A stretch of DNA of 5,540 nucleotides, taken from assembly GCA_003509065.1 (NCBI GenBank), contig DODG01000287.1, positions 1 to 5,540 on the forward strand. Direction: 5' to 3'. Positions 1 through 5,540 of the stretch are shown in pieces. Position numbers and translations under genes: made by a program. Source of the DNA: Acidobacteriota bacterium (GTDB taxonomy: Bacteria > Acidobacteriota > Vicinamibacteria > Vicinamibacterales > UBA823). Every line of letters begins with the position of its first letter. Positions within the stretch are counted from its first letter, which is position 1. The notes under the pieces are model-generated. The model saw nothing but the letters and a program-made list of their open reading frames with translations, was not told where the DNA came from and made no database searches.

Positions 1-681
1 CTCTTCTTGGTAGCAGATGGCATGGGTGGTCATGTTGCTGGCGAGGTAGCTTCGCGACTCGTCGTGAAAACGATCGAAAACTTTATTCAAGAAACCAAGA
101 CCACTCGCATGGAGGATAATTGGCCATTTCCGTTTAACGACCAAATTAGTGTAACTGCGAATCGGGCCCAGTTTGCGTTTCGGTTAGCGAATCGCGCCCT
201 TGCCTCCAAAGTTGCAGGGGCAGAGCATTTGCACGGCATGGGCACAACTGCCTCGGCAATAGTAATTAATGATCGTCTGGCAGCGATTGCTCACGTCGGT
301 GATAGCCGGATCTATCGTCTTCGGGGCGGTCAGTTTAAACAATTAACGACCGATCACTCCTGGGTCCAAGAGCAGGTGCAAGCCGGTGAACTGACACCGA
401 GCGCCGCGCGGCAGCATCCCCGGCGGAATATTGTAACCCGCTCACTTTCTGGCGGTGAAGATCCAGATGTCGATCTTGATGAATATGAGTTAGAAATAGG
501 GGACCGCTTCTTGATTTGCTCGGATGGTCTGTTTGCGGTCGTTTCTGACGAACGAATTAAGGAATTACTAAGTCAATCGGTCACGCTTGAAACAGTGTGT
601 AACAATCTAGTTGAGACGGCGAACGCAGGTGGCGGGCCTGATAATATAACTACACTTGTCCTTCAGATCGATGATCCATAA
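1..681 (+). CDS. PP2C-family Ser/Thr protein phosphatase, 5'-truncated by the window edge
   Basis: This is a metal-dependent cytoplasmic phosphatase that removes phosphate from Ser/Thr residues of proteins, usually opposing Hanks-type kinases. The frame is open from base 1 with no start codon visible: the TTG at 7 lies inside the conserved strand leading into DGMGGH (codons 6-11) and is therefore leucine, not a start. Family motifs follow in the usual order: GMGTTAS (codons 79-85), GDSR (100-103), DHSW (118-121), a conserved TRSL (147-150), CSDGLF (173-178) and GGPDNIT (211-217). The metal-binding aspartates of DGMGG, SDG and PDN are all present, so the enzyme looks active. The 226 codons seen compare with roughly 240-270 for small bacterial PP2Cs (Stp/PrpC type), so about 20-40 N-terminal residues, including the first conserved acidic motif, lie upstream. 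No membrane segment or extra sensor domain is visible. Its end overlaps wzm by 11 bp, suggesting one transcript. Family certain; physiological substrate unknown. Confidence 0.95.
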   Translation, partial: LFLVADGMGGHVAGEVASRLVVKTIENFIQETKTTRMEDNWPFPFNDQISVTANRAQFAFRLANRALASKVAGAEHLHGMGTTASAIVINDRLAAIAHVGDSRIYRLRGGQFKQLTTDHSWVQEQVQAGELTPSAARQHPRRNIVTRSLSGGEDPDVDLDEYELEIGDRFLICSDGLFAVVSDERIKELLSQSVTLETVCNNLVETANAGGGPDNITTLVLQIDDP

Positions 682-1465
682 CCTTCTTCAATTACCTCGC
701 TATCGAGGATTAATTCAAAGCTTGGTAGCGCGTGAGCTAAAGGCGCGCTACCGGGGTTCGGTGCTCGGGTTTTTTTGGTCGTTCATTAACCCCCTGCTCC
801 TCCTACTAATCTACTCGTTTGTGTTCAATACTGTGCTTCCAGGAATTCGACCTGCGTCGGTCGAGCCGTTTGCGTTATTCATGTTCTGTGGGATTCTTCC
901 GTGGACTTGGTTTTCCTCGTCATTAATAGAGTCATCCGGTGTCTTGATTGCAGGCGGGAATCTCATCAAGAAGGTGTTATTTCCGGCTGAGGTGTTACCG
1001 ATCGTAACAGTCTTAGCGAACATGGTGCACTTCTTTTTGGGATTACCGATACTAGTCGGATTTCTAATTTATTATTCCATTCCGCTTCAGCTTAATGAAC
1101 TGATTTGGTTTCCGTTTGTCATTTTGGTGCAGCTAATTTTAACGCTGGGCCTATCCTTGATCGTTTCTGCGCTCACAGTACACTTTCGCGACATCAAAGA
1201 TATCCTCTCAAACCTTCTGACCTTTTGGTTTTTTGCGACGCCAATCATCTATCCGATGTCGATGGCTCCGTCTGGTGGCAAGCGATTTCTAGATATGAAC
1301 CCGTTCACTCACCTTGCTGTTTCTTATCAAGAAATTTTGTTTTATGAAGGTCCGTTCGGACACCTAAAATGGCTGCTGACGCTTGGCGCAGCATCCATTG
1401 TGTTGTTCATAGTTGGTTACTTCTTGTTCGATCGGCTGCGTGACTCTTTTGCGGAAGAAGTTTAA
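671..1465 (+). CDS. wzm: Wzm-like ABC-2 permease for polysaccharide export
   Basis: This is the inner-membrane channel subunit of an ABC exporter that moves a lipid-linked polysaccharide (O antigen or similar) from cytoplasm to periplasm, working with the ATPase encoded next. The 264-aa product matches the ABC-2 family length of about 260. It starts with an amphipathic segment and the characteristic RELKARYRGSVLGFFWSFIN (residues 21-40), followed by hydrophobic segments at about 36-56, 67-84, 110-135, 145-170, 179-198 and 235-254. Other family marks are HFRDIKDIL (171-179), TPIIYP (190-195), NPFTHL (210-215) and a C-terminal FAEEV. I chose ATG 671, which overlaps the phosphatase stop by 11 bp; TTG 656 would add only five residues. 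Neither has an obvious Shine-Dalgarno sequence, so translation may depend on ribosomes finishing the upstream gene. Substrate identity cannot be read from the permease; capsule, teichoic-acid-like or O-antigen glycans are all handled by this family. Confidence 0.93.
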   Translation: MIHNLLQLPRYRGLIQSLVARELKARYRGSVLGFFWSFINPLLLLLIYSFVFNTVLPGIRPASVEPFALFMFCGILPWTWFSSSLIESSGVLIAGGNLIKKVLFPAEVLPIVTVLANMVHFFLGLPILVGFLIYYSIPLQLNELIWFPFVILVQLILTLGLSLIVSALTVHFRDIKDILSNLLTFWFFATPIIYPMSMAPSGGKRFLDMNPFTHLAVSYQEILFYEGPFGHLKWLLTLGAASIVLFIVGYFLFDRLRDSFAEEV

Positions 1466-1468
1466 AGC

Positions 1469-1472
1469 AAGG
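1469..1472 (+). promoter_or_regulatory. Probable ribosome binding site of wzt
   Basis: AAGG lies nine bases before ATG 1482, in the 16-bp gap after the wzm stop. It is a weak Shine-Dalgarno match but supports ATG 1482 over the in-frame TTG at 1413, which would give a 23-residue extension reading through the end of wzm with no resemblance to ABC ATPase N-termini. Confidence 0.5.
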
Positions 1473-1481
1473 CCTATTACC

Positions 1482-2795
1482 ATGCACGCAATCGACATAG
1501 ATCATGCTACCAAAATTTACCGCCGGTATGGTCGCCGACGACAGTTCGCCACACTCAAGAGCGCCCTATTGTCTGGAAGTTTAATCACAGATCTCAAACC
1601 GGCTGAAACCTTCACTGCTTTACAAGATGTTTCCCTACGAGTGGCGACAGGAGAGACCGTTGGTGTAATCGGACCAAATGGTTCAGGAAAGAGTACATTA
1701 CTCAAACTGGTGGCAGGCATCACAAAGCCTACTAGCGGGACGGTGAATGTAAAAGGCCGTATTTCTGCCTTAATCGAACTGGGCGCTGGATTTCATCCTG
1801 AGATTTCAGGTCGAGAAAACGTCTTCATTAACGGCATTATGCTGGGCCTGTCCAAGCGAGAAGTTTTACAAAAGTTTGAAGAGATTGTTGAGTTCGCCGA
1901 GTTAGAAGAATTCATTGACGCACCGGTTAAAACTTATTCATCAGGCATGTACGCGCGGCTCGGTTTTGCAGTCGCGATTCACGTCAATCCGGACGTGCTC
2001 TTGGTGGACGAAATCTTAGCGGTAGGCGACCAAGGATTTACACACAAGTGCCTAGATAAATTCGCCGAGTTCCGCCGGCGTGGCAAGACAATTCTTCTGG
2101 TTACGCACTCGCTTTCCCTTGTCGAACGTTTTTGTGATGATGCAGTGTGGTTAGACTCCGGTCTCATTAAGGCGGTTGGAGATCCGAAACGTGTTATCGA
2201 TGCCTATCTGTCGCACGTAGAAAGCCAGGAGGAACAGCAACTCGAAGCTGACGATATAAAAACTCGGAAGATGACCGAAACGAGTTCCGAGCCTCTAACG
2301 ACTGGTGAAGTTTCAATGGACGACATGTTTCAAGTCGCAGAAGGTAGATGGGGTTCTCGCGAAGTTGAAATATTGGACGTCACACTGGTCGGTGATGATG
2401 GTAAATCTGCACACGTTTTTCACTCGGGCGATCGCATGTCTGTGCGCCTGCACATAAATGCTGAAAAACCGGTGTCAGACTTTGTCTTTGGAGTTGGACT
2501 CTTTAATGCGGATGGGGTTTGTTGTTATGGGACAAATACCGATCTCGAACAATTGGTATCTAAGGAAATAGATGGCGAGGGCACGGTCGACTTTACGATA
2601 GACAGTCTTGACCTTGTTGCAGGGACGTATAAGCTAGATGTCGCAGTTCATAAACGTGACGGTTATCCGTACGATTACCACCGGTTACTATACACATTTC
2701 GTGTGAAGTCACGAATGAATGACGTAGGCATTTACCGGCCACGCCATAAATGGAAGTTTTCCTCAAACGTTCGTTTCAGCGGGCCGTTAGAATAA
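1482..2795 (+). CDS. wzt: Wzt-like ABC ATPase with C-terminal carbohydrate-binding domain
   Basis: This 437-aa cytoplasmic ATPase powers the Wzm channel. The nucleotide-binding domain covers about residues 1-245: Walker A GPNGSGKST (64-72), the Wzt/TagH-type signature KTYSSGMYARLGFA (150-163) in place of LSGGQ, Walker B DVLLVDE (171-177) with catalytic E177, the D-loop region AVGD (180-183), and switch histidine H209. A charged linker (about 246-285) leads to a second domain (about 286-410) resembling Wzt_C: SGDRMSVRLHI (315-325), the FGVGLFNADG stretch (336-345) and GTNT (350-353), then a tail with RPRHKWKF (419-426). In O-antigen systems this extra domain recognises the exported glycan, often its modified non-reducing end. 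Its presence argues for an O-antigen-type exporter rather than a capsule KpsT type, whose ATPase lacks it. The gene follows wzm by 16 bp. Oddities: no glycosyltransferase or glycan-capping gene is seen nearby, and a Cys pair (347-348) sits in the binding domain. The exact glycan is unknown. Confidence 0.95.
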   Translation: MHAIDIDHATKIYRRYGRRRQFATLKSALLSGSLITDLKPAETFTALQDVSLRVATGETVGVIGPNGSGKSTLLKLVAGITKPTSGTVNVKGRISALIELGAGFHPEISGRENVFINGIMLGLSKREVLQKFEEIVEFAELEEFIDAPVKTYSSGMYARLGFAVAIHVNPDVLLVDEILAVGDQGFTHKCLDKFAEFRRRGKTILLVTHSLSLVERFCDDAVWLDSGLIKAVGDPKRVIDAYLSHVESQEEQQLEADDIKTRKMTETSSEPLTTGEVSMDDMFQVAEGRWGSREVEILDVTLVGDDGKSAHVFHSGDRMSVRLHINAEKPVSDFVFGVGLFNADGVCCYGTNTDLEQLVSKEIDGEGTVDFTIDSLDLVAGTYKLDVAVHKRDGYPYDYHRLLYTFRVKSRMNDVGIYRPRHKWKFSSNVRFSGPLE

Positions 2796-2833
2796 TGGAC
2801 CACTCAATTGAACTTTTGTCGGTGAATCACTGA
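2795..2833 (+). other. Possible 12-codon mini-ORF linking wzt and rfaE2
   Basis: ATG 2795 shares its A with the TAA stop of wzt (TAATG). The frame runs 12 codons (MDHSIELLSVNH) to TGA 2831-2833, whose final A is the first base of the rfaE2 ATG (TGATG). The whole 37-bp gap is thus spanned by an open frame touching both neighbours, an arrangement that would let ribosomes pass from wzt to rfaE2 by termination-reinitiation. No Shine-Dalgarno was looked for successfully upstream, and a frame this short can arise by chance. The peptide resembles nothing I recognise. It may simply be spacer. Confidence 0.25.
2821..2825 (+). promoter_or_regulatory. Probable ribosome binding site of rfaE2
   Basis: GGTGA, complementary to the conserved 3' end of 16S rRNA, lies seven bases before ATG 2833. 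It supports that start, which is also the first possible ATG after an in-frame TGA at 2809-2811. Confidence 0.55.
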
Positions 2834-3306
2834 TGCTTCTTCCGGGGGTCTCTGCTGCTGCTGCAATGGTGGCCAACGCTCGCGAGGCTGGACAGTGTGT
2901 GGTTTTTACCAATGGTGTTTTTGATTTACTTCACCTAGGGCATGTGCGATTTCTTCAGGCGGCCGCTCGTGAGGGCGACCTCCTTATCGTCGGCATCAAT
3001 TCGGACACGTCCGCTAACAGTATTAAAGGTGTTACTCGTCCGGTTGTTACCGAGAGTGAACGCGCTGAAGTGCTACTAGCTTTAGATTGCGTGGATGCCG
3101 TCATCATTTTCAATGAAATCAAACCTAATTTAATTATTCGAGAAATCGTACCGGATGTGCTTGTTAAAGGCGCCGATTGGTCGGCTGATCAGATTGTTGG
3201 ACGCGATACGGTAGAGAGTGCTGGTGGTCGGGTTGTCCGTGTCTCTGTAGAGACTGGCTACTCAACCACAGCACTCATAGAACGGATAAGGCGTGTAGCT
3301 AGGTAA
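2833..3306 (+). CDS. rfaE2: D-glycero-beta-D-manno-heptose 1-phosphate adenylyltransferase, stand-alone
   Basis: This cytoplasmic nucleotidyltransferase joins heptose 1-phosphate and ATP to make ADP-heptose, the donor for LPS inner-core heptose, releasing pyrophosphate. The 157-aa protein is the usual size of the separate RfaE2 enzyme; in enterobacteria the same domain forms the C-terminal half of HldE, fused to the kinase. Visible marks are VVFTNGVFDLLHLGHVRFL (23-41) with the HxGH nucleotide-binding motif at 34-37, GINSD (54-58), the conserved ESERAEVL (74-81), PDVLVKGADW (107-116), GRDTVESAGG (123-132) and the C-terminal GYSTTALIERI (142-152). These downstream motifs separate it from the shorter glycerol-3-phosphate cytidylyltransferase TagD, which shares the first motif. 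V29 stands where many homologues have Cys. The N-terminus fits homologues in length, so ATG 2833 is the likely start. The kinase and later heptose genes are not in the window. It lies 37 bp after wzt, consistent with a shared envelope-glycan role. Confidence 0.93.
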   Translation: MLLPGVSAAAAMVANAREAGQCVVFTNGVFDLLHLGHVRFLQAAAREGDLLIVGINSDTSANSIKGVTRPVVTESERAEVLLALDCVDAVIIFNEIKPNLIIREIVPDVLVKGADWSADQIVGRDTVESAGGRVVRVSVETGYSTTALIERIRRVAR

Positions 3307-3339
3307 CTTTTCGTGTAGCCTCCTCTCGCTCAGTTGGAA

Positions 3340-5540
3340 ATGTTAAGATCGTGGATTCAAATGGATCCACTAGACGTTGATGTGGTCATGCCGACGTCGA
3401 TTTCCTTCGGCTTGCAGACATTACTCCGGACAGCAGTGAAACGAGCTGGCTTCGAGATTGAGGCCAGGGCGGTAACCGGTCTCAGCGCTTCTGCGCAGGC
3501 GCTCTTTGTAGCAAGGGCCGGTCGTCACAAGAATTCAGTTTCGATTTTGGTGGTGCCCTCAGACGCCAGCGTGGCTTCGGTAACCGCTGATATCAGATTC
3601 TTTTTGACTGCACTCGAAGGCCTATCTGAATCTTCAGCTTACCAGGTCGTTCTCCCCTTTCCTTCTCATGAAGTAGATCCATATCGCGGTTTGCCTCCAC
3701 ATTTTGAAATTGCCTCAGCGCGCGCTCGGGTCTTGCATAGCTTGGTTACCGATCGAGTCCGAATCATTGTTGCGTCCGCTTCTGCTTTGGTAATGCGCGT
3801 GAGCTCACCAGAACAAATCACCGCTGGTTCCGTGGACTTGACGCTGGGACATGAGATTACGCCAACCGTACTTGGCGATGTACTGCAAGCGGCGGGATTT
3901 GTTAGAGAGGACCCAGTTGATAAGCACGGTGAATGTTGTATCCGAGGCGGTTTGGTTGATTTTTTTCCAGCGAATGAATCGAAACCCGTCCGTATTGAGT
4001 TTATCGGAGATGAGGTCGAGTCGATTCGACGCTTTGATCCAGCAACGCAACGGTCGACTGAACCAGAGGACCATGTCGAGGTTGTACCGTTACAGGACAG
4101 ACTCGTGGATTGGGTCAACGACCATTCATTAAACGAAGGTGCATCATTCCTGGATTATCTAAACCTTAGAGGTTCATCAGTTTTCTTGTCCGAGCCAGAC
4201 GAAATAACGGCACAGTTGGACGAAACGTTTGAGCAAATCACGATTAGCCACAAAACCTCACTTGCAGAGAACTTGAGTAGTCCTAGTCCTGAATTTTTGG
4301 TTACTCCAAGAGAAAAACTCGACGAGTTTTTTGAAGAGGGAGTTGGTTTTAGTGAATTGGAGTTGGCATTTTCGACACAAAAATCCCAAGAGGCGAGCGA
4401 AAAAAACAACCTAAGAATGCGTCGGGCTAATGGTAATTCTGTCCACGAGGCCTGCCAATCAGTTGTTAAATTTCGAGGACGTTTGGCTGAATGGATAGCC
4501 GACATTCGTCAAGCGCAGAAACGGAAAGAGGACGTTTTATTTGTGGCAAGTACTGCTGGGACTGCCCAGAGAGTAATTGAATTACTCAACGACTACGGGG
4601 TAGAGGCCACCGCGGTCGATTCCACCAATGACAACCAGTCAACCACCGCCGTAGGGGTAGTCATAGGTCAACTAACCCAAGGGTTTCGCCTGCCTCTTGG
4701 AAGACTACAAATTTACACAGAGGCTGATGTGTTTAAAGAACAACAGCCGAGGACCGATCGACGACGTTCTCTATCTCGAACATTTGTCAACGCTTTTCGA
4801 GATCTGAAAGCAGATGATTTCGTCGTTCATGTCAATCATGGTGTGGGAATGTTTGTGGGTTTGCGTCAGCTGGCGGTTGGTTCTGAAATGCAGGAGTTCA
4901 TGGAACTGCAGTATGCGGACAAAGCGAAACTTTTCGTGCCAGTTGAGCATCTCGATCTCGTGCAAAAGTACGTGGGCGGTACCACGCCGTCACTCGACCG
5001 ACTAGGGGGGGCAACGTGGGAGCGCGCGAAAAATAAGGTCAAGGCTGCAATGCGTGACATGGCCGAAGAACTGTTGAAATTGTACGCAGCACGCAAGGCC
5101 ATTACTGGATATAGCTTCAGTTCCGATTCTAATTGGCAACAGGAATTTGAAGACGGTTTCCAGCACGAGTTAACCCCTGATCAGCAAACGGCGATGAAAC
5201 AGATCAAGGGCGACATGGAACAAGTCATGCCGATGGACCGTCTATTGTGTGGCGACGTAGGTTATGGCAAGACCGAGCTGGCAGCCCGAGCTGCCTTTAA
5301 GGCAGTTATCGATGGCAAACAGGTAGCGCTTCTAGCACCGACTACGGTACTCGCATTTCAACACACCCAGACTCTCAAGGAACGATTTGCAGCGTTTCCA
5401 GTGCGAGTAGGCTTACTAAGTAGGTTTAAAAGTAAAGATGAACAAGAAAAGACTTTGTCTGATATTAGACAAGGCACGCTTGAAATTGTAGTTGGAACAC
5501 ATCGACTCTTGTCGAAAGATGTCGACTTTCGAAATCTGGG
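3340..5540 (+). CDS. mfd: Transcription-repair coupling factor Mfd, 3'-truncated by the window edge
   Basis: Mfd is a DNA translocase that pushes RNA polymerase stalled at lesions off the template and recruits UvrA for excision repair. The frame stays open for 733 codons to the window edge, about two thirds of the usual 1,100-1,200. In order: a UvrB-like N-terminal module (about 1-240) with HEVDPYRGLPPH (110-121), a degenerate GEFAVRGG as GECCIRGG (197-204) and VRIEFIGDEVESIRRFD; a variable middle (about 240-420); a D3-like segment (about 428-450); the RNA polymerase interaction domain (about 492-548) with VVHVNHGVG (495-503) and KLFVPVEHLDLV; a relay-helix region (559-585); then translocase motifs: LTPDQQ (611-616), Walker A GDVGYGKTE (638-646, K644), LAPTTVLAFQH and GTHRLL (719-724). 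The DEEH box, second RecA lobe, TRG motif and C-terminal domain lie beyond the window. ATG 3340 is chosen; ATG 3361 and 3388 are alternatives. It follows rfaE2 by 33 bp, in which I see no terminator or clear promoter. Confidence 0.96.
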   Translation, partial: MLRSWIQMDPLDVDVVMPTSISFGLQTLLRTAVKRAGFEIEARAVTGLSASAQALFVARAGRHKNSVSILVVPSDASVASVTADIRFFLTALEGLSESSAYQVVLPFPSHEVDPYRGLPPHFEIASARARVLHSLVTDRVRIIVASASALVMRVSSPEQITAGSVDLTLGHEITPTVLGDVLQAAGFVREDPVDKHGECCIRGGLVDFFPANESKPVRIEFIGDEVESIRRFDPATQRSTEPEDHVEVVPLQDRLVDWVNDHSLNEGASFLDYLNLRGSSVFLSEPDEITAQLDETFEQITISHKTSLAENLSSPSPEFLVTPREKLDEFFEEGVGFSELELAFSTQKSQEASEKNNLRMRRANGNSVHEACQSVVKFRGRLAEWIADIRQAQKRKEDVLFVASTAGTAQRVIELLNDYGVEATAVDSTNDNQSTTAVGVVIGQLTQGFRLPLGRLQIYTEADVFKEQQPRTDRRRSLSRTFVNAFRDLKADDFVVHVNHGVGMFVGLRQLAVGSEMQEFMELQYADKAKLFVPVEHLDLVQKYVGGTTPSLDRLGGATWERAKNKVKAAMRDMAEELLKLYAARKAITGYSFSSDSNWQQEFEDGFQHELTPDQQTAMKQIKGDMEQVMPMDRLLCGDVGYGKTELAARAAFKAVIDGKQVALLAPTTVLAFQHTQTLKERFAAFPVRVGLLSRFKSKDEQEKTLSDIRQGTLEIVVGTHRLLSKDVDFRNL
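3351..3370 (+). other. Short inverted repeat at the mfd start region
   Basis: GTGGAT (3351-3356) and ATCCAC (3365-3370) form a perfect 6-bp stem with an 8-base loop. The alternative mfd start ATG 3361-3363 lies in the loop, and the only purine-rich sequence before it (GTGGA) is inside the stem. If ATG 3340 is the true start this is just coding sequence; if ATG 3361 is used, the hairpin could limit ribosome access. There is no T-run after it, so it is not an intrinsic terminator. Function is unproven. Confidence 0.3.

Noticed and set aside
7..9. TTG as the start of the phosphatase gene
   Set aside because: The codons before it (Leu, Phe) and TTG itself match the conserved strand leading to DGMGGH, so the gene begins upstream of the window.
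1105..1347. Alternative + strand frame of 80 codons inside wzm
   Set aside because: It overlaps conserved wzm motifs in another frame and its translation has no recognisable features.
1413..1481. A 23-residue N-terminal extension of wzt from TTG 1413
   Set aside because: It lies wholly within wzm coding sequence apart from the short gap, lacks family resemblance, and ATG 1482 has a ribosome binding site.
2428..2435. GCGATCGC, the HIP1 octamer abundant in many cyanobacteria
   Set aside because: I noticed only one copy, which can occur by chance; the genes give no other cyanobacterial sign.
2833..3306. Glycerol-3-phosphate cytidylyltransferase (TagD) or a FAD synthase-like enzyme
   Set aside because: The HxGH motif is shared, but the length and the VKGADW, GRDTVESAGG and GYSTTALIERI motifs fit RfaE2.
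3327..3370. tRNA-like strings: a D-arm-like GCTCAGTTGG and a T-arm-like GTGGATTCAAAT
   Set aside because: The two are about 23 bases apart rather than about 39, no acceptor or anticodon stem can be drawn, and the second lies in mfd coding sequence.
3666..4118. Long open frame of 150 codons on the - strand (and others near 3805-4074 and 4155-4505)
   Set aside because: They lie antisense to mfd, whose frame is open throughout with family motifs; their translations are low-complexity Ser/Thr-rich or unrecognisable, typical of shadow frames.

Overview
The window holds five protein genes, all on the + strand and packed head to tail: a PP2C-type Ser/Thr protein phosphatase (5' end cut off), a Wzm-type ABC transporter permease, its Wzt-type ATPase with a C-terminal carbohydrate-binding domain, a stand-alone heptose-1-phosphate adenylyltransferase (RfaE2/HldE C-terminal type), and the first 733 codons of the transcription-repair coupling factor Mfd (3' end cut off). 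Junctions are an 11-bp overlap, then gaps of 16, 37 and 33 bp. I see no rRNA, tRNA, CRISPR array, mobile element, convincing promoter or intrinsic terminator, and no gene-free stretch longer than 37 bp.

Organism: a Gram-negative-type bacterium is likely. RfaE2 makes the ADP-heptose precursor used for the LPS inner core, and Wzm plus a Wzt with a C-terminal domain is the ABC-dependent O-antigen export arrangement. Base composition looks roughly balanced by eye (not computed). The sequence alone does not fix the phylum. A Hanks-type kinase/PP2C signalling background with stand-alone RfaE2 would suit Acidobacteriota or similar lineages, but that is only a guess.

Layout: 1-681 is the phosphatase, retaining its metal-binding aspartate motifs DGMGGH, SDG and PDN. 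671-1465 is wzm, overlapping the end of the phosphatase gene. 1482-2795 is wzt. 2795-2833 could encode a 12-codon mini-ORF that links the wzt stop to the rfaE2 start through TAATG and TGATG junctions. 2833-3306 is rfaE2. 3307-3339 is a short spacer with no recognisable signal. 3340-5540 is mfd, open to the window edge.

How they work together: Wzm and Wzt would form the inner-membrane exporter for a lipid-linked polysaccharide, and RfaE2 would supply the activated heptose for the core to which such a glycan may be attached. The phosphatase overlaps wzm and may reverse Ser/Thr phosphorylation of envelope or other targets; that link is inferred from position only. Mfd is a housekeeping DNA-repair protein that probably shares the transcript without sharing the function. 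No clearly undescribed system is evident; the findings are modest points of gene arrangement and unusual residues.
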